A DNA stretch of 64,000 nt from Bifidobacterium santillanense (lineage in GTDB: Bacteria > Actinomycetota > Actinomycetes > Actinomycetales > Bifidobacteriaceae): assembly GCF_018555385.1 (NCBI RefSeq), contig NZ_JAFEJS010000001.1, forward strand, positions 186,001-250,000, read 5' to 3'. Of this stretch, positions 1 to 8,298 are shown piece by piece. The notes below the pieces were generated by a model. It had not been told where the DNA came from. It saw only the letters and a list, made by a program, of their open reading frames with translations, and searched no databases. Both the position numbers and the translations under genes were made by a program. Within the stretch, counting starts at the first letter, position 1. Each line of letters starts with the position of its first letter.

Positions 1-797
1 GTGAGTATGGCGACGCCGTCGATGCGCGTCCCGATGTTGGGGTCCTGCGCGCCGGTCTCCAGTTCGGGAACGTTCGGCGGCAGGATGATCCTCGCCCTGT
101 CCCCGTACACCTGCAGCGTGCAGGGGCGCATGCGCGGGTCGATGCCCCGATCGCGGGCCAGACGCCTCATCAGCCGTTGCGACAATCGCAGCGCCCGGGG
201 TGTGGGTTTCGCGTAGTCGCCCATGCGGTATCTGCCGGGCAGCTTGTCCGTCCAATCGGCATCGCGGTCGCTCCAGTACAGCAGATACGAGTGGACGCGG
301 TCGGGCGGGGCGAACCTCAGGACGAGCACGTCGTTGGCGCACACCCGGTAGTGGGTGAAGTAGCCGAGATCGCCGCCGCTGAACGGGTCATGCCCGATGA
401 TCGGCGTGGACAGTGCGAGCCGGCGCAGGGGCACCCGGTCGGCATACGCCCGTCCGATCATGGCCCCGGTGATCATGCGCCCCGGTTCGGTGGGAAGACG
501 ACGTTGCCGCAGATCCTCGTACACGTCCTCCAGCATGTTGATGACCACGGTGAACAGCACCACGCCCAGCAGCACATAGACCCACTGCGGCACGGACGAT
601 CCCAGGAACATGATCAGCGCGAACAGCACGACGGCCAACGCGACGCTGGCGACGAGGCCGATGGCCACGGCGCGGTCGTGCCGCCGCACATCCGGCTGCG
701 GATCATACGGCAGGGCGGTGATGGGCCAATCCCCGTTCCGGGGAGGATACTGGGCCCGCGGCGCGTATGGGATCGGCGGGATTGACGACGGATTCAT
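1..797 (-). CDS. Conserved membrane protein, C-terminus cut by window edge
   Basis: The reverse strand reads open from ATG at 797 to the window edge, giving 265 codons without a stop. The product begins MNPSSIPPIPYAPRAQYPP, a proline-rich cytoplasmic tail. Two hydrophobic segments follow (about residues 50-70 and 75-92), then a soluble domain of about 170 residues rich in Arg and Asp. A GAGGTG ribosome site lies just before the start. No family was recognised. The two-helix hairpin plus cytosolic domain suggests a membrane-anchored protein of unknown role. The opposite-strand frames over this stretch are shadows. Confidence 0.7.
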   Translation of the reverse strand, partial: MNPSSIPPIPYAPRAQYPPRNGDWPITALPYDPQPDVRRHDRAVAIGLVASVALAVVLFALIMFLGSSVPQWVYVLLGVVLFTVVINMLEDVYEDLRQRRLPTEPGRMITGAMIGRAYADRVPLRRLALSTPIIGHDPFSGGDLGYFTHYRVCANDVLVLRFAPPDRVHSYLLYWSDRDADWTDKLPGRYRMGDYAKPTPRALRLSQRLMRRLARDRGIDPRMRPCTLQVYGDRARIILPPNVPELETGAQDPNIGTRIDGVAIL

Positions 798-1018
798 GGA
801 AGACACCTCGTTCGACGGGCTCACGGTCCATACCGACCCGCGGGCGGATTCTCCGGATTCCGGCGCGACGGCCGTTCCGCTTCCCCATGCTATTCCGTCG
901 GCAGGGTATCCGCCATCTGTCATGCGATTGCTTGACACGATGTTGTCCGACTTGCCGAAGTACGCCAGCATATGACCATAGAGGCGGATCGCGGGTGATC
1001 GTCGGGAAGGCGCGCGTT

Positions 1019-1282
1019 ATGGATGGGCGTGGGATATCGGTTCGGCTCTCGGTCTGGTTCGAGGACGTGAAATGGCGCATCGGGAATGGTCGTCGGATGA
1101 CGTTGAATCGATGGTATCTGGTGCTGGCCGGCGTGCTGGTCGTATGGCTGGGCGTTGCGGAAACCCTGGCGATACCGGCGTATGGCGGATACGCGCGCGA
1201 GGTGTTCTCGAATCTGCTGTCCGGCGTGCGCCGCCGCATACGTCGCGTACTGCGCGACTGTGGATTGGCCCGCTGGTCGTAA
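1019..1282 (+). CDS. Small ORF with one membrane segment, possible gene remnant
   Basis: An 87-codon frame begins at ATG 1019 and ends at TAA 1280-1282. It contains one strong hydrophobic stretch (YLVLAGVLVVWLGVAETLA, about residues 32-50) followed by a basic tail. The tail abuts, in the same frame, the coding remnant of an ABC ATPase, so the present stop may be the scar of a deletion that joined two genes. No ribosome site is evident and no family was recognised. It may be the remains of a membrane subunit of the decayed transporter that follows. Confidence 0.3.
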   Translation: MDGRGISVRLSVWFEDVKWRIGNGRRMTLNRWYLVLAGVLVVWLGVAETLAIPAYGGYAREVFSNLLSGVRRRIRRVLRDCGLARWS

Positions 1283-1640
1283 TCTCGGATCGGAGGATAT
1301 TCCACCGGTATGAGACAACGGCTGGGAGTGGCCGGCGCGATGCTCGCCGACGCTCCAATACTGGTGCTGGACGAGCCGTTCAACGGATTGGACGTCGGGG
1401 GCACGACTCTGGCTGCATGATGCGTTGCGCCGCTGCGCCCTCGACGACAGAACCGTCATCCTGACCGCCCACGACATCGATGAACTGCAACGCATCGCCA
1501 CCCATGTGCTGATCATCATGTCCGGCGTGCGGACAACTTATGGGGCTCTCGGACAGATCATCGCCGACAGCGGAGGAGAGGCGGGAACGATGTTCCGTTT
1601 CGCGTCCGATGCGGATGGGACACGAAAGACCGCGGCCATG
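1283..1640 (+). pseudogene. ABC transporter ATPase remnant
   Basis: Only the second half of an ABC ATPase is left. From 1283 the frame reads [12 protein letters not shown] (signature motif) and [12 protein letters not shown] (Walker B and D-loop). A frameshift near 1390-1405 moves the reading into the next frame, which continues RTVILTAHDIDEL (H-loop region) and then runs toward the permease remnant. The Walker A half is missing upstream, where an unrelated small ORF sits instead. The family would drive a BcrA-type ABC-2 exporter; this copy cannot make a working ATPase. It sits next to an intact LuxR-type two-component system that may once have controlled it. Confidence 0.75.
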
Positions 1641-1664
1641 AGGAACTGGACGGAGGAATCCGTC

Positions 1665-2302
1665 ATGAACGAGCCCGGACTATACGTGCGTCGCATTCTG
1701 CTGTTCCTGCGCCATGTGATCTGCCGGTCGACATCCCTCGCGGCATGGCTGGGACTGCTCTGTCGTTCGCCGTGTTCGCCGCATTGACGGGTGTTTCCGT
1801 CCGACTCATGCTCTCATCTGGGTCCAAGGTTGATGGTCTTGCCGCGCTCGCGGGCATGGGGCCGAGCATCGCCGTAACCGGCGTTGTCGTGACGACGGTC
1901 GGCGGGCTTGTATCCACCGGCGTGTTCCGTCTCATCCTCGGTCCCGTCGTCCCCGAACGTTTCTGGCCCTCGTCGCTGTCCGTCTCGTTGATGTTGTGTC
2001 TGCCCGTGGCGTTGATGCTCACCGCACGCATGCTCATCGCCGCATCATTGTGTATGATCTTCGATTCGATAGGGGAAGGCGCTACCGTCTACATCGTCTT
2101 GTATTATCTGCCGCCCATCGTCGTGGCCAACCTGCCGGATCTGCGTATGCTGCATGAATGGCTGCCCTCCATCGCGGGCACCGCCATAGTGGAGAGCCAA
2201 TCGGACATCAGCCCGATGTTGAGCGGGGTGATTGCCTTGGCGTATGTCGTAATCGCGGTCGTGCTTGCCGCGGCCTCGCTGAACCGGAGGGATGTCGGAT
2301 GA
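1665..2302 (+). pseudogene. ABC-2 type permease, frameshifted
   Basis: The N-terminus is read from ATG 1665 (MNEPGLYVRRILLFLRHVI) in one frame. The rest, from about 1745 (TALSFAVFAALTGVSVRLML) to the stop at 2302, lies in another frame, so a frameshift near 1740-1785 splits the gene. The remaining 185 codons contain about five hydrophobic helices, as expected for the membrane subunit of a small ABC-2 exporter. The preceding ATPase remnant is also broken, so the whole transporter is dead. Its 3' end is 15 bases from the end of the convergent sensor kinase gene. Confidence 0.65.
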
Positions 2303-2317
2303 CTCCGTCAATGCGCC

Positions 2318-3625
2318 TCATCCGATTTGGGTCGGAATGACGGCGTCCAGCTGCCAGTTCCGGCCCTGCTTCGAGCGTACGGCGAGCGAGCCGCCGGCCT
2401 TTTCGATGAGGGCGCGATAGCGGTCGAGACCGCTGCCGAGGCCGAGTCCGACGTTATCCGCGTCGGCGACGCCGGTGGCCGGTTTGGTGGTGTCGCTTAC
2501 GGCGACGTGGATGCCGTTCGCGTCGAAGCCGATGGAGAGCGCATACCATTCGCGCGGATCGGCGTGCTTGGCGATGTTCGCGTACAGTTCCGTCAGCAGG
2601 CCTGTCAGCAGCCGCATCGTGTCGTCGCCGAGCGGATGGGGGAGCTCGCCCAGAAGAGTGTCGCCGGTGAAGCCGAGCGTATCGAGCCGTGTCTCCTCGT
2701 CGTCGATTAGCGATCGCAGGTCGTTCCGCTGGGCTGCGACGGAGGCCCCGTCGGGAACCTCGGAGAGGACCGGCGCGGGAGTCGACTTCCACGATGCCGA
2801 TGACTCCGGTCGTATCGACGCCGTTCCTGCCGATGACTCCGGTCGCATCGGCCGGAACGGGGACGGGCCGGGTCCGCGGTCCTCAAGCGAATCGATGACC
2901 GCGTGCGTATGGCTCATGGCGCGATCGGCCGCGTCGCGCAGGTCGCGGAGTCGCCGCCGGTATTCATGTTCGTCGGCGGGTTCGCCCTGGGCCTCGGCGC
3001 GGTCGATACGCAGGATGAGATAGGCGAGGTCGTTGCTGATGGTGTCGTGCAAATCGCGGGCCATGTCCTCGCGCTCCCTTTGTCGGCGCAGCAAATGCGC
3101 GTCGTGGTCACGCTGGCGCATCATGTGAAGCGATAGACCAGTCAGGAGCGGGAAACAGTAGAACGTGAGGCTCTGCACGGCGGTCACCATCACCTGCTCT
3201 TCATTGGATGTGAAGCCGAACAGACTGGAGACGAGCAACACGCCGGTCGCAATCGCACCGGACCACGTATCCAGATAGGCGAGGAATCCCGTGACGGCGA
3301 TATTGACGGCGAGGGGCGCGACCATCGGCGCGCTCAACATCGACGCCTCGCCGGCGACAAGCGCCGCCCACAGGAACCAGGACGGGCGGAACATGCCGCC
3401 GATCAGACCGGCGAGCACAGCCGTCGCCATCGCGCATCCCCGCATGGTCATGACGTCGGGGGCGTGCGCCGCCACCGAGACCGCGTACTCCGCGACGACG
3501 GCCACGGCGAGCACCGCGCAGGACGTCGCGATGGCCGGATGGGCGAAGCGGGCAGCGAACCGATCGGCGAATCGAACAGCGAATCGACCGACGGCCCGTT
3601 CTACAGCAGATCGTATCGGGCGCAT
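2318..3625 (-). CDS. Sensor histidine kinase, NarL/LuxR-partner class
   Basis: A 435-residue membrane kinase. Residues about 32-165 hold several hydrophobic helices with no large extracytoplasmic domain, as in intramembrane-sensing kinases. The HisKA_3 box is RDLHDTISNDL with phospho-acceptor His193. A HATPase-type domain follows (N-box YANIAKHAD near 348-356, glycine-rich VGLGLGSGLDRY). A linker at about 258-285 contains two copies of RPESSA, encoded by a short direct DNA repeat. It ends 25 bases inside the regulator gene, so the two are translationally coupled. The former target transporter beside it is a pseudogene, so the pair may be orphaned or act elsewhere. Confidence 0.9.
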   Translation of the reverse strand: MRPIRSAVERAVGRFAVRFADRFAARFAHPAIATSCAVLAVAVVAEYAVSVAAHAPDVMTMRGCAMATAVLAGLIGGMFRPSWFLWAALVAGEASMLSAPMVAPLAVNIAVTGFLAYLDTWSGAIATGVLLVSSLFGFTSNEEQVMVTAVQSLTFYCFPLLTGLSLHMMRQRDHDAHLLRRQREREDMARDLHDTISNDLAYLILRIDRAEAQGEPADEHEYRRRLRDLRDAADRAMSHTHAVIDSLEDRGPGPSPFRPMRPESSAGTASIRPESSASWKSTPAPVLSEVPDGASVAAQRNDLRSLIDDEETRLDTLGFTGDTLLGELPHPLGDDTMRLLTGLLTELYANIAKHADPREWYALSIGFDANGIHVAVSDTTKPATGVADADNVGLGLGSGLDRYRALIEKAGGSLAVRSKQGRNWQLDAVIPTQIG

Positions 3626-4305
3626 GCCTCCAGCACCTCCCTGCGGCTGGTCACGCCGAGCTTGTCGGCGGCGCGGTGCACGTACGTGAACACGCTGCCC
3701 TTGGCGATGCCGAGCCGGTCGGCGATCTCATCGGTGGTGAGCCGCCGCGCGTACAGGCGCAGAATGTCCCGCTCGCGAGGGGACAGGGAATCCTTCATGT
3801 CCTCGGACATCCTCGCCGGCACCGTACCGGACAATGATTCGTACGCCGATTGCGCGTCACGGAATCCGGCCGAAGCCTGCTCGGCGGTCGGCAACCCCAG
3901 GGCCGCCCGGCGTAGCGCCTCGGCGATGTCCGTTCCAAGACGTTCCTTCGCGAACAGTCCCTGCGCGCCGGAACGGATCGCCTCGTCCCGGTAGACGTCC
4001 ACCGAATACGAGGTGACGCACACGATGCCCACACCACCGGTCCGGCGACGGATGCGCCGGCACACGTCCGCGCCCGTGACGCTGCCCAGCGCCATATCCA
4101 GCACGAGCACGTCGGGCCGCGTATTCACGTTGTGGCAGTGCTCGATCGCCACGGCGGGCGACCCCGTGCCCCACACGATGCGGAACCCGCGGGATACGGC
4201 CGCGATCATCGCGCACATCGCATCCAAGGCGAACGGATCGTTGTCCAGCACGCCTATGCTGATGGTCCCCGTCTCCTCGGTATCCGTCGTCCCATCATGT
4301 CCCAT
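3601..4305 (-). CDS. LuxR/NarL-family response regulator
   Basis: A 234-residue regulator. The receiver domain begins ISIGVLDNDPFALDAM, with the phospho-acceptor Asp70 in VLVLD and the switch residues in CVTSYS. A LuxR-type helix-turn-helix ends the protein (SPRERDILRLYARRLTTDEIADRLGIAKGSV is split here as SPRERDILRLYARR and TTDEIADRLGIAKGSV). ATG 4305 was chosen because the receiver fold starts within 16 residues of it, while a longer reading to 4419 adds 38 residues with no domain. The 3' end overlaps the sensor kinase start by 25 bases. It probably binds promoter DNA when phosphorylated by that kinase. Confidence 0.88.
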   Translation of the reverse strand: MGHDGTTDTEETGTISIGVLDNDPFALDAMCAMIAAVSRGFRIVWGTGSPAVAIEHCHNVNTRPDVLVLDMALGSVTGADVCRRIRRRTGGVGIVCVTSYSVDVYRDEAIRSGAQGLFAKERLGTDIAEALRRAALGLPTAEQASAGFRDAQSAYESLSGTVPARMSEDMKDSLSPRERDILRLYARRLTTDEIADRLGIAKGSVFTYVHRAADKLGVTSRREVLEACARYDLL

Positions 4306-4563
4306 GCCGTCCACTGTAGCCTCGGATGCGTCGTGGCTTCCGATTCGACATTCCGAAATGCCCCGCACCTTGTTCGGCGCGGTCCGCGATGCCCGGACGA
4401 TGTCAACCATAGTCGGCATGTCATGTGATTGCTTGACGTGAGGTTGCCTTCATCACGGGTCAGGTCCGATAATCAAATCAGGAACCGGATGCGCCGCGGG
4501 CCGCGATCGAGGACGATCGGGAACCGGGTGGACGGTCCGGGACGAATCGGGAAAGGAACCACT

Positions 4564-4908
4564 ATGGAATCGACGTTCGCCATCATCGACATGCTGCCCA
4601 CGTACGGGCTGCTGTGCTACGCCGTGCTCTCCGTATGTGTCGCGGTTGCATTCCGCACCCTGAATCGGACCGACGGGGAGCGCTGTCATCCGCGCGCGGC
4701 GGTCGTCGCGCTGCTGATCGGGTCGGCGGCGGTCGCTTTGTTCGCGTATGCGGCGTACGTCATCGCGATGCCGTACGCGCAGCCCGACATGGTCGATTTC
4801 TACCACACGTACCAGCCGGTCGTCCCGCTCTTCCTCACGGGTTGCTTCGCCGTGCAGTTCGTGTTCGGCGTCGCCGCGGCGACCGGCTGGCGTGGCCGTC
4901 GCAAGTGA
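4564..4908 (+). CDS. Small membrane protein, three or four helices
   Basis: A 114-residue protein starting at ATG 4564, with a GGAAAGGAA ribosome site just upstream. Hydrophobic segments are visible at about residues 13-30, 45-68 and 85-106, separated by short loops (RTLNRTDGERCH and YAQPDMVDFYHTYQP). The C-terminus is basic (GWRGRRK). No domain family was recognised. It is followed 21 bases later by another small membrane protein, so the two are probably co-transcribed. It is likely a bifidobacterial hypothetical membrane protein. Confidence 0.7.
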   Translation: MESTFAIIDMLPTYGLLCYAVLSVCVAVAFRTLNRTDGERCHPRAAVVALLIGSAAVALFAYAAYVIAMPYAQPDMVDFYHTYQPVVPLFLTGCFAVQFVFGVAAATGWRGRRK

Positions 4909-4929
4909 TGAATCGGGAGGAATCTCGCC

Positions 4930-5343
4930 ATGAAAAAGCCCAGTCAGGAGAAGGACCCGACCGGAACGAATCCGGTGATCGAAGACTGCGCGAAGTCCCC
5001 GGCCGGATTTCGGCGTTTGCCCTTGAAGTGGTGGGAGCTTCTGACATACGTATTGATACTTGTGCTGGCATGTGTGTGCAGTGCGATCCAATCCGCTCAA
5101 TGGGTGGTCGTCCCGCTTGTCGTAGCAGTCCTGCTGGTTCGGGTTACTCGAATACGCCTCGATAGAAGAAAGGCCACCATGAATCAGGAGATGGACTCGG
5201 CTACGGATCCGGTGGGCGAGGACCTTGCGCAGTCCCCGGCCAGCCGGTTCGCGGACTGGCTGAAATGGGGAGCCGTCTTCCTTGGTGCAGGCGTAGGTGC
5301 GTTTCTGGGTGTCGTCGCGTACGTGCGGCACTGGATCAGCTGA
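4930..5343 (+). CDS. Small membrane protein built from two similar halves
   Basis: A 137-residue protein from ATG 4930 (ribosome site GGGAGGAA). The first half (EKDPTGTNPVIEDCAKSPAGF, shortened here to PVIEDCAKSPAGF, then LKWWELL and two helices) resembles the second half (DPVGEDLAQSPASRF, then LKWGAVFL and one helix). An internal ATG at 5179 follows a clear AGAAGAAAGG site, so the second half may also be made as a free 54-residue protein. The arrangement looks like two tandem paralogous genes whose separating stop has been lost. Function is unknown. Confidence 0.6.
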   Translation: MKKPSQEKDPTGTNPVIEDCAKSPAGFRRLPLKWWELLTYVLILVLACVCSAIQSAQWVVVPLVVAVLLVRVTRIRLDRRKATMNQEMDSATDPVGEDLAQSPASRFADWLKWGAVFLGAGVGAFLGVVAYVRHWIS

Positions 5344-5712
5344 CGAGTCCGGGTCGTTTTCGATCGCGCTTCTCGGATTTACCGGATGGCACATGGGGTT
5401 GTCCGCCGCTGAGTACGTGGTGGACAACCCCATGCCAATCGGCAATGCGAACTTCGGTCCTGGCGAACTCCGGAATGATGATCTTTCGTTGGCTGTGGCG
5501 GGGGGGTCGGTCGGACTGCCTGTGCGAGAGCGGGATTGTCCGGTTCCTGCGGGTGCACATGCGCCCTTGCTCGGAGAAACCGGGGGTGTCCGCGCGTACG
5601 GTGGTGTGGATCCGCGACTCTTGTATGTAGGACCGACCGGTTCGAGTAAACAGGGGCATGGGAACACGCGACGGACAGGACATGCGTCCTTCACCGCAAA
5701 TAGTGGAAGCCC
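5344..5712. other. 369-base stretch without a convincing gene; one inverted repeat
   Basis: No frame here has a ribosome site, a recognisable domain or coding-like base use. The main structure is a 13-bp perfect inverted repeat, CATGGGGTTGTCC at 5392-5404 and its complement at 5422-5434, around a 17-base spacer. It may act as the terminator of the small membrane-protein genes or as a regulator site. It lies between convergent genes, which makes a terminator more likely, but no T-tract follows. Confidence 0.5.
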
Positions 5713-6213
5713 TTAATAATTGGCCATTTCAAGTTCGGGGCCCAAATCCTCGGTCTGGGTACGGCCGGTCTCGTGGAAGCCGATGTGGCGGTAGAAGCCT
5801 CGGGCGTTGTCGTTGAACGCCATGACCCACAGGGCGAGCCGGTCGTTGCCGACGGCCTTCATGCCGGCCTCGACCAGCGCACGCCCGACGCCCCGCCGAT
5901 GGCATGATTCCAGCACATACAGCGAGGCGAGTTCGGCTGCATCCAATCGGTCGATCGGCGGACGCGGTGTGCCCAGCAGTTCGGCGAACCCGATGACATG
6001 ATCGCCGTCGAGCGCGATCAGCGTCGCCTGTCCGCCGTCTCGTTGTTGGCGCTCGTAGGCGGATCGGGTGATTTTGAGCGCGAACTCGGGTGTGATCGCG
6101 TCGACGATCTCCTGCGGGATATGGTCTTGGTTGAGTTCGCGCCAGGTGCGGGACTGCACCTTGGCCTTCTCCTCGAAGTACTTCGGCTCGATGGGGACGA
6201 TGCGGATGCTCAT
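5713..6213 (-). CDS. GNAT-family N-acetyltransferase
   Basis: A 166-residue acetyltransferase of the RimI-like GNAT fold, which moves an acetyl group from acetyl-CoA to an amine. The acetyl-CoA-binding loop is CHRRGVGRALVEAGMKA (Q/RxxGxG/A type), preceded by the strand ASLYVLESC and followed by ALWVMAFNDNARGFYRHIGF, the usual C-terminal motif. ATG 6213 gives MSIRIVPIEPKYFEE, the normal GNAT start; four extra residues are possible to 6225. The substrate cannot be inferred. It is a single gene lying downstream of the MFS gene and separated from it by a strong hairpin. Confidence 0.85.
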   Translation of the reverse strand: MSIRIVPIEPKYFEEKAKVQSRTWRELNQDHIPQEIVDAITPEFALKITRSAYERQQRDGGQATLIALDGDHVIGFAELLGTPRPPIDRLDAAELASLYVLESCHRRGVGRALVEAGMKAVGNDRLALWVMAFNDNARGFYRHIGFHETGRTQTEDLGPELEMANY

Positions 6214-6289
6214 GCGGCCCATCATAGGCTTGGGTGTGCGGGGCGGCCGGTCCCGTCATCGAAGGACGGCATGGTGGGATGCGAGCTGT

Positions 6290-6322
6290 GCGCTGGCTCC
6301 CCTCAGCGAGGGGAGCCAGCGC
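6290..6322 (-). terminator. 15-bp perfect hairpin after the MFS gene
   Basis: Arms 6290-6304 and 6308-6322 are perfect complements (GCGCTGGCTCCCCTC) around a three-base loop, starting 8 bases after the MFS stop codon on the reverse strand. No T-tract follows, so termination may depend on the hairpin alone. The core GGCTCCCCTC-NNN-GAGGGGAGCC recurs at 41863-41887. Confidence 0.7.
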
Positions 6323-6330
6323 CTGCGGAT

Positions 6331-7857
6331 TCACAGTTCCGTCAGTTCCCAATGTTCGGGGCGCGGGATGCGACGGGTTGGGGTGACGCAGGCGAGGAGA
6401 AGCCCGACGGCCGCGCATCCGACGACCAGCACCATGACCGCACGGAACCCCAGTCCCGACGTCTGGAGCAGCCATCCGACCAATGCCGGCGTGAGCGCGC
6501 CGGGCACTCCGATCGTCGTCTCGAACACCGTCGAGACGCGGCCCTGCATGTCGTCGGGCGTACGGCCGAAGATGAATCCAAGCTCGCCCGCGTTCAGCGC
6601 GGGGAACAGCAGCGACGTGGCGGCCATGCAGGCGACGACCATCCCGTACGAGTCGGTGAACAGCAGCGGAATCATCGCCGCCGTGAGCACCGCGAACGTG
6701 AGGATGATGAGCCGTCCGGTCGGAATATGGTCGACCAGCCATCCGGCGGCGAGCGAACCGATCAGCGCCGAGACGCCCGTCGCGGTGCCGACCAGACCGA
6801 TGAGAGCCGCGTCGGTGCCGCGTTCGGCCAGCATGATCTGCACGCCGACGATGCTCCCGTAGCAGGCGACGTTCACGACCGCGCCCTGCGCTATCGCCGC
6901 GAGGATGGTGCCGCGCGTCAGCGTCCACCGCCATCCCTCGACGAACTGCGCGAGGAACGACGAGACACGATCGGATCCGCGTCCCGGGGCACGGCCGTTC
7001 CCCTGTGCGCCGGCAGTCGGATTGGCTGCGGTCGTAGTCGCATCGGCGTCATCCGAGCCGCGAGTCCCCGCCGTGGCCAGTGCGCCGGCGACCGAGATAC
7101 GAGGCGCGGCACCCGTGCCCACCGTATCATCCGCCGTGTGCCGGGGCAGTCTCACCGCCATGACGGCGGCGACCAGATACAGCACGGCGGACACGAGGAA
7201 CGGGAACCATCCGACGATGCGGTAGAGCAGACCGCCGATGGCCCCACCGGACAGTTCCACGCAGGATTCGCGCGCCTCGCGGATGGCCTGCGCCTTGGCG
7301 AACCGGTCCATCGGCACCAATGATTTCAGCATCGCGTCGTTGGATGGTCCGAGCAGTCCGTTCATGACGGCGAACAGCACGACGATTGCCGCGAACAGGC
7401 CCGTGCCCATCGTCCCGGTCGCAAGCAGGAAGGTCGTCACGGCCGACAGCGCCCCGCCGATCAGCCCGAGCAGAATCATCAGACGACGACGATCATGCCG
7501 GTCGGTGATGGCTCCGCCGACGGACATGAGCGCGAGTCCGATCGTCGATTCGACGGTGACGAGCAGTCCGGCGACGAACGGCGAACCGGATATCGCGAGC
7601 CCGATCAGCGGGATGGCGAACGTGCGCAGGCTCACCGCGAACACGTCGGTGGTGTCGGCGGCGAACCAGTTGCGGTAGGCGGGGAGCCGCCACAACGAAT
7701 GCGGCCGTCGGCCCGCGGAGGATGGGACGGCATCGGCCGTGGCGGGCGTATCCGTGGCGACGACGTTTGGCGTGGGGCAAAGGTCGAGGTCCGGCGAGGT
7801 GGCGGATCGTTCGGATGATGGATGGTCGTTGGCGTGCATGGCAAAGGCTCGTTTCAT
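6331..7857 (-). CDS. MFS transporter, drug-efflux type
   Basis: A major facilitator of about 508 residues with about 12 hydrophobic helices. The first helices follow a hydrophilic N-terminus of about 60 residues ending SLWRLPAYRNWFAAD, typical of the MFS_3 macrolide/enterobactin-export branch. The loop GGAITDRHDRRRLMILLG is the MFS motif A after helix 2. A long central loop (about residues 230-300) is rich in Ala, Thr and Gly. The start is uncertain: ATG 7857 or 7839, neither with a strong ribosome site. An 11-codon leader ORF lies about 200 bases upstream on the same strand, which suggests drug- or translation-dependent control. It probably exports a small toxic molecule. Confidence 0.85.
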   Translation of the reverse strand: MKRAFAMHANDHPSSERSATSPDLDLCPTPNVVATDTPATADAVPSSAGRRPHSLWRLPAYRNWFAADTTDVFAVSLRTFAIPLIGLAISGSPFVAGLLVTVESTIGLALMSVGGAITDRHDRRRLMILLGLIGGALSAVTTFLLATGTMGTGLFAAIVVLFAVMNGLLGPSNDAMLKSLVPMDRFAKAQAIREARESCVELSGGAIGGLLYRIVGWFPFLVSAVLYLVAAVMAVRLPRHTADDTVGTGAAPRISVAGALATAGTRGSDDADATTTAANPTAGAQGNGRAPGRGSDRVSSFLAQFVEGWRWTLTRGTILAAIAQGAVVNVACYGSIVGVQIMLAERGTDAALIGLVGTATGVSALIGSLAAGWLVDHIPTGRLIILTFAVLTAAMIPLLFTDSYGMVVACMAATSLLFPALNAGELGFIFGRTPDDMQGRVSTVFETTIGVPGALTPALVGWLLQTSGLGFRAVMVLVVGCAAVGLLLACVTPTRRIPRPEHWELTEL

Positions 7858-8062
7858 GATCGGCCCATGATTCCGTTCGCACGAAGGCGTATCGCCACCG
7901 CGCATCGACGCAGTGCCGAGCGATGGGATGCCAGTTCGGCGATGGGGAGGTTCCCGTGCGGATCATGGGTTTCGTTCCGGAATTTCGCATAAGAAGACAT
8001 CGCGACCGCGTACTGCGGATCGCGACCCGTGGTAGTCGGACGGCTGAACTGCGCCGACGCGA
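7858..8062 (-). promoter_or_regulatory. Long leader of the MFS gene with a possible attenuator hairpin
   Basis: About 200 bases separate the leader ORF from the MFS start. On the reverse strand the segment at about 8004-8029 can fold as GCGATCCGC paired with GCGGTCGC, an eight-pair stem with one bulge, followed by a TC-rich stretch. This could be an attenuator whose folding depends on translation of the leader ORF. The pairing was found by eye only. Confidence 0.3.
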
Positions 8063-8098
8063 CTAGTCGTATGCGAAGGAGACCAGAACCTGATACAT
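8063..8098 (-). CDS. 11-codon leader ORF, MYQVLVSFAYD
   Basis: On the reverse strand ATG 8098 opens a reading frame MYQVLVSFAYD ending at TAG 8065-8063. It is preceded by AAGGA, eight bases from the start, which is a good ribosome site. It is too short to be a functional enzyme. It lies in the leader of the MFS exporter gene, in the same orientation. Short ORFs in this position in front of resistance genes commonly control them by ribosome stalling or attenuation. That role is inferred here from position only. Confidence 0.45.
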   Translation of the reverse strand: MYQVLVSFAYD

Positions 8099-8298
8099 GA
8101 AGTACGTCCTTGACTGATTGTGGTTGAGACCCGCCGTCGGCGGCGGGATGCGGAATGAATCCAGTTTAGCAGTCGCAGCAGGCGAAGCGTCGCGCGAATC
8201 GCCGTTGCGGTCGCGGTGGAACGCTTATCGATGGACGAATCGGATTGGCCGATGCAGGACTCCCGTGCCATCGTCGGGAACGCCTATGCTTGTGTCCT

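Noticed and set aside
4453-5694. Reverse frame (413 codons) opposite the small membrane-protein genes
   Set aside because: Composition is rich in Pro, Ser and Arg without structure. The forward small genes have good ribosome sites.
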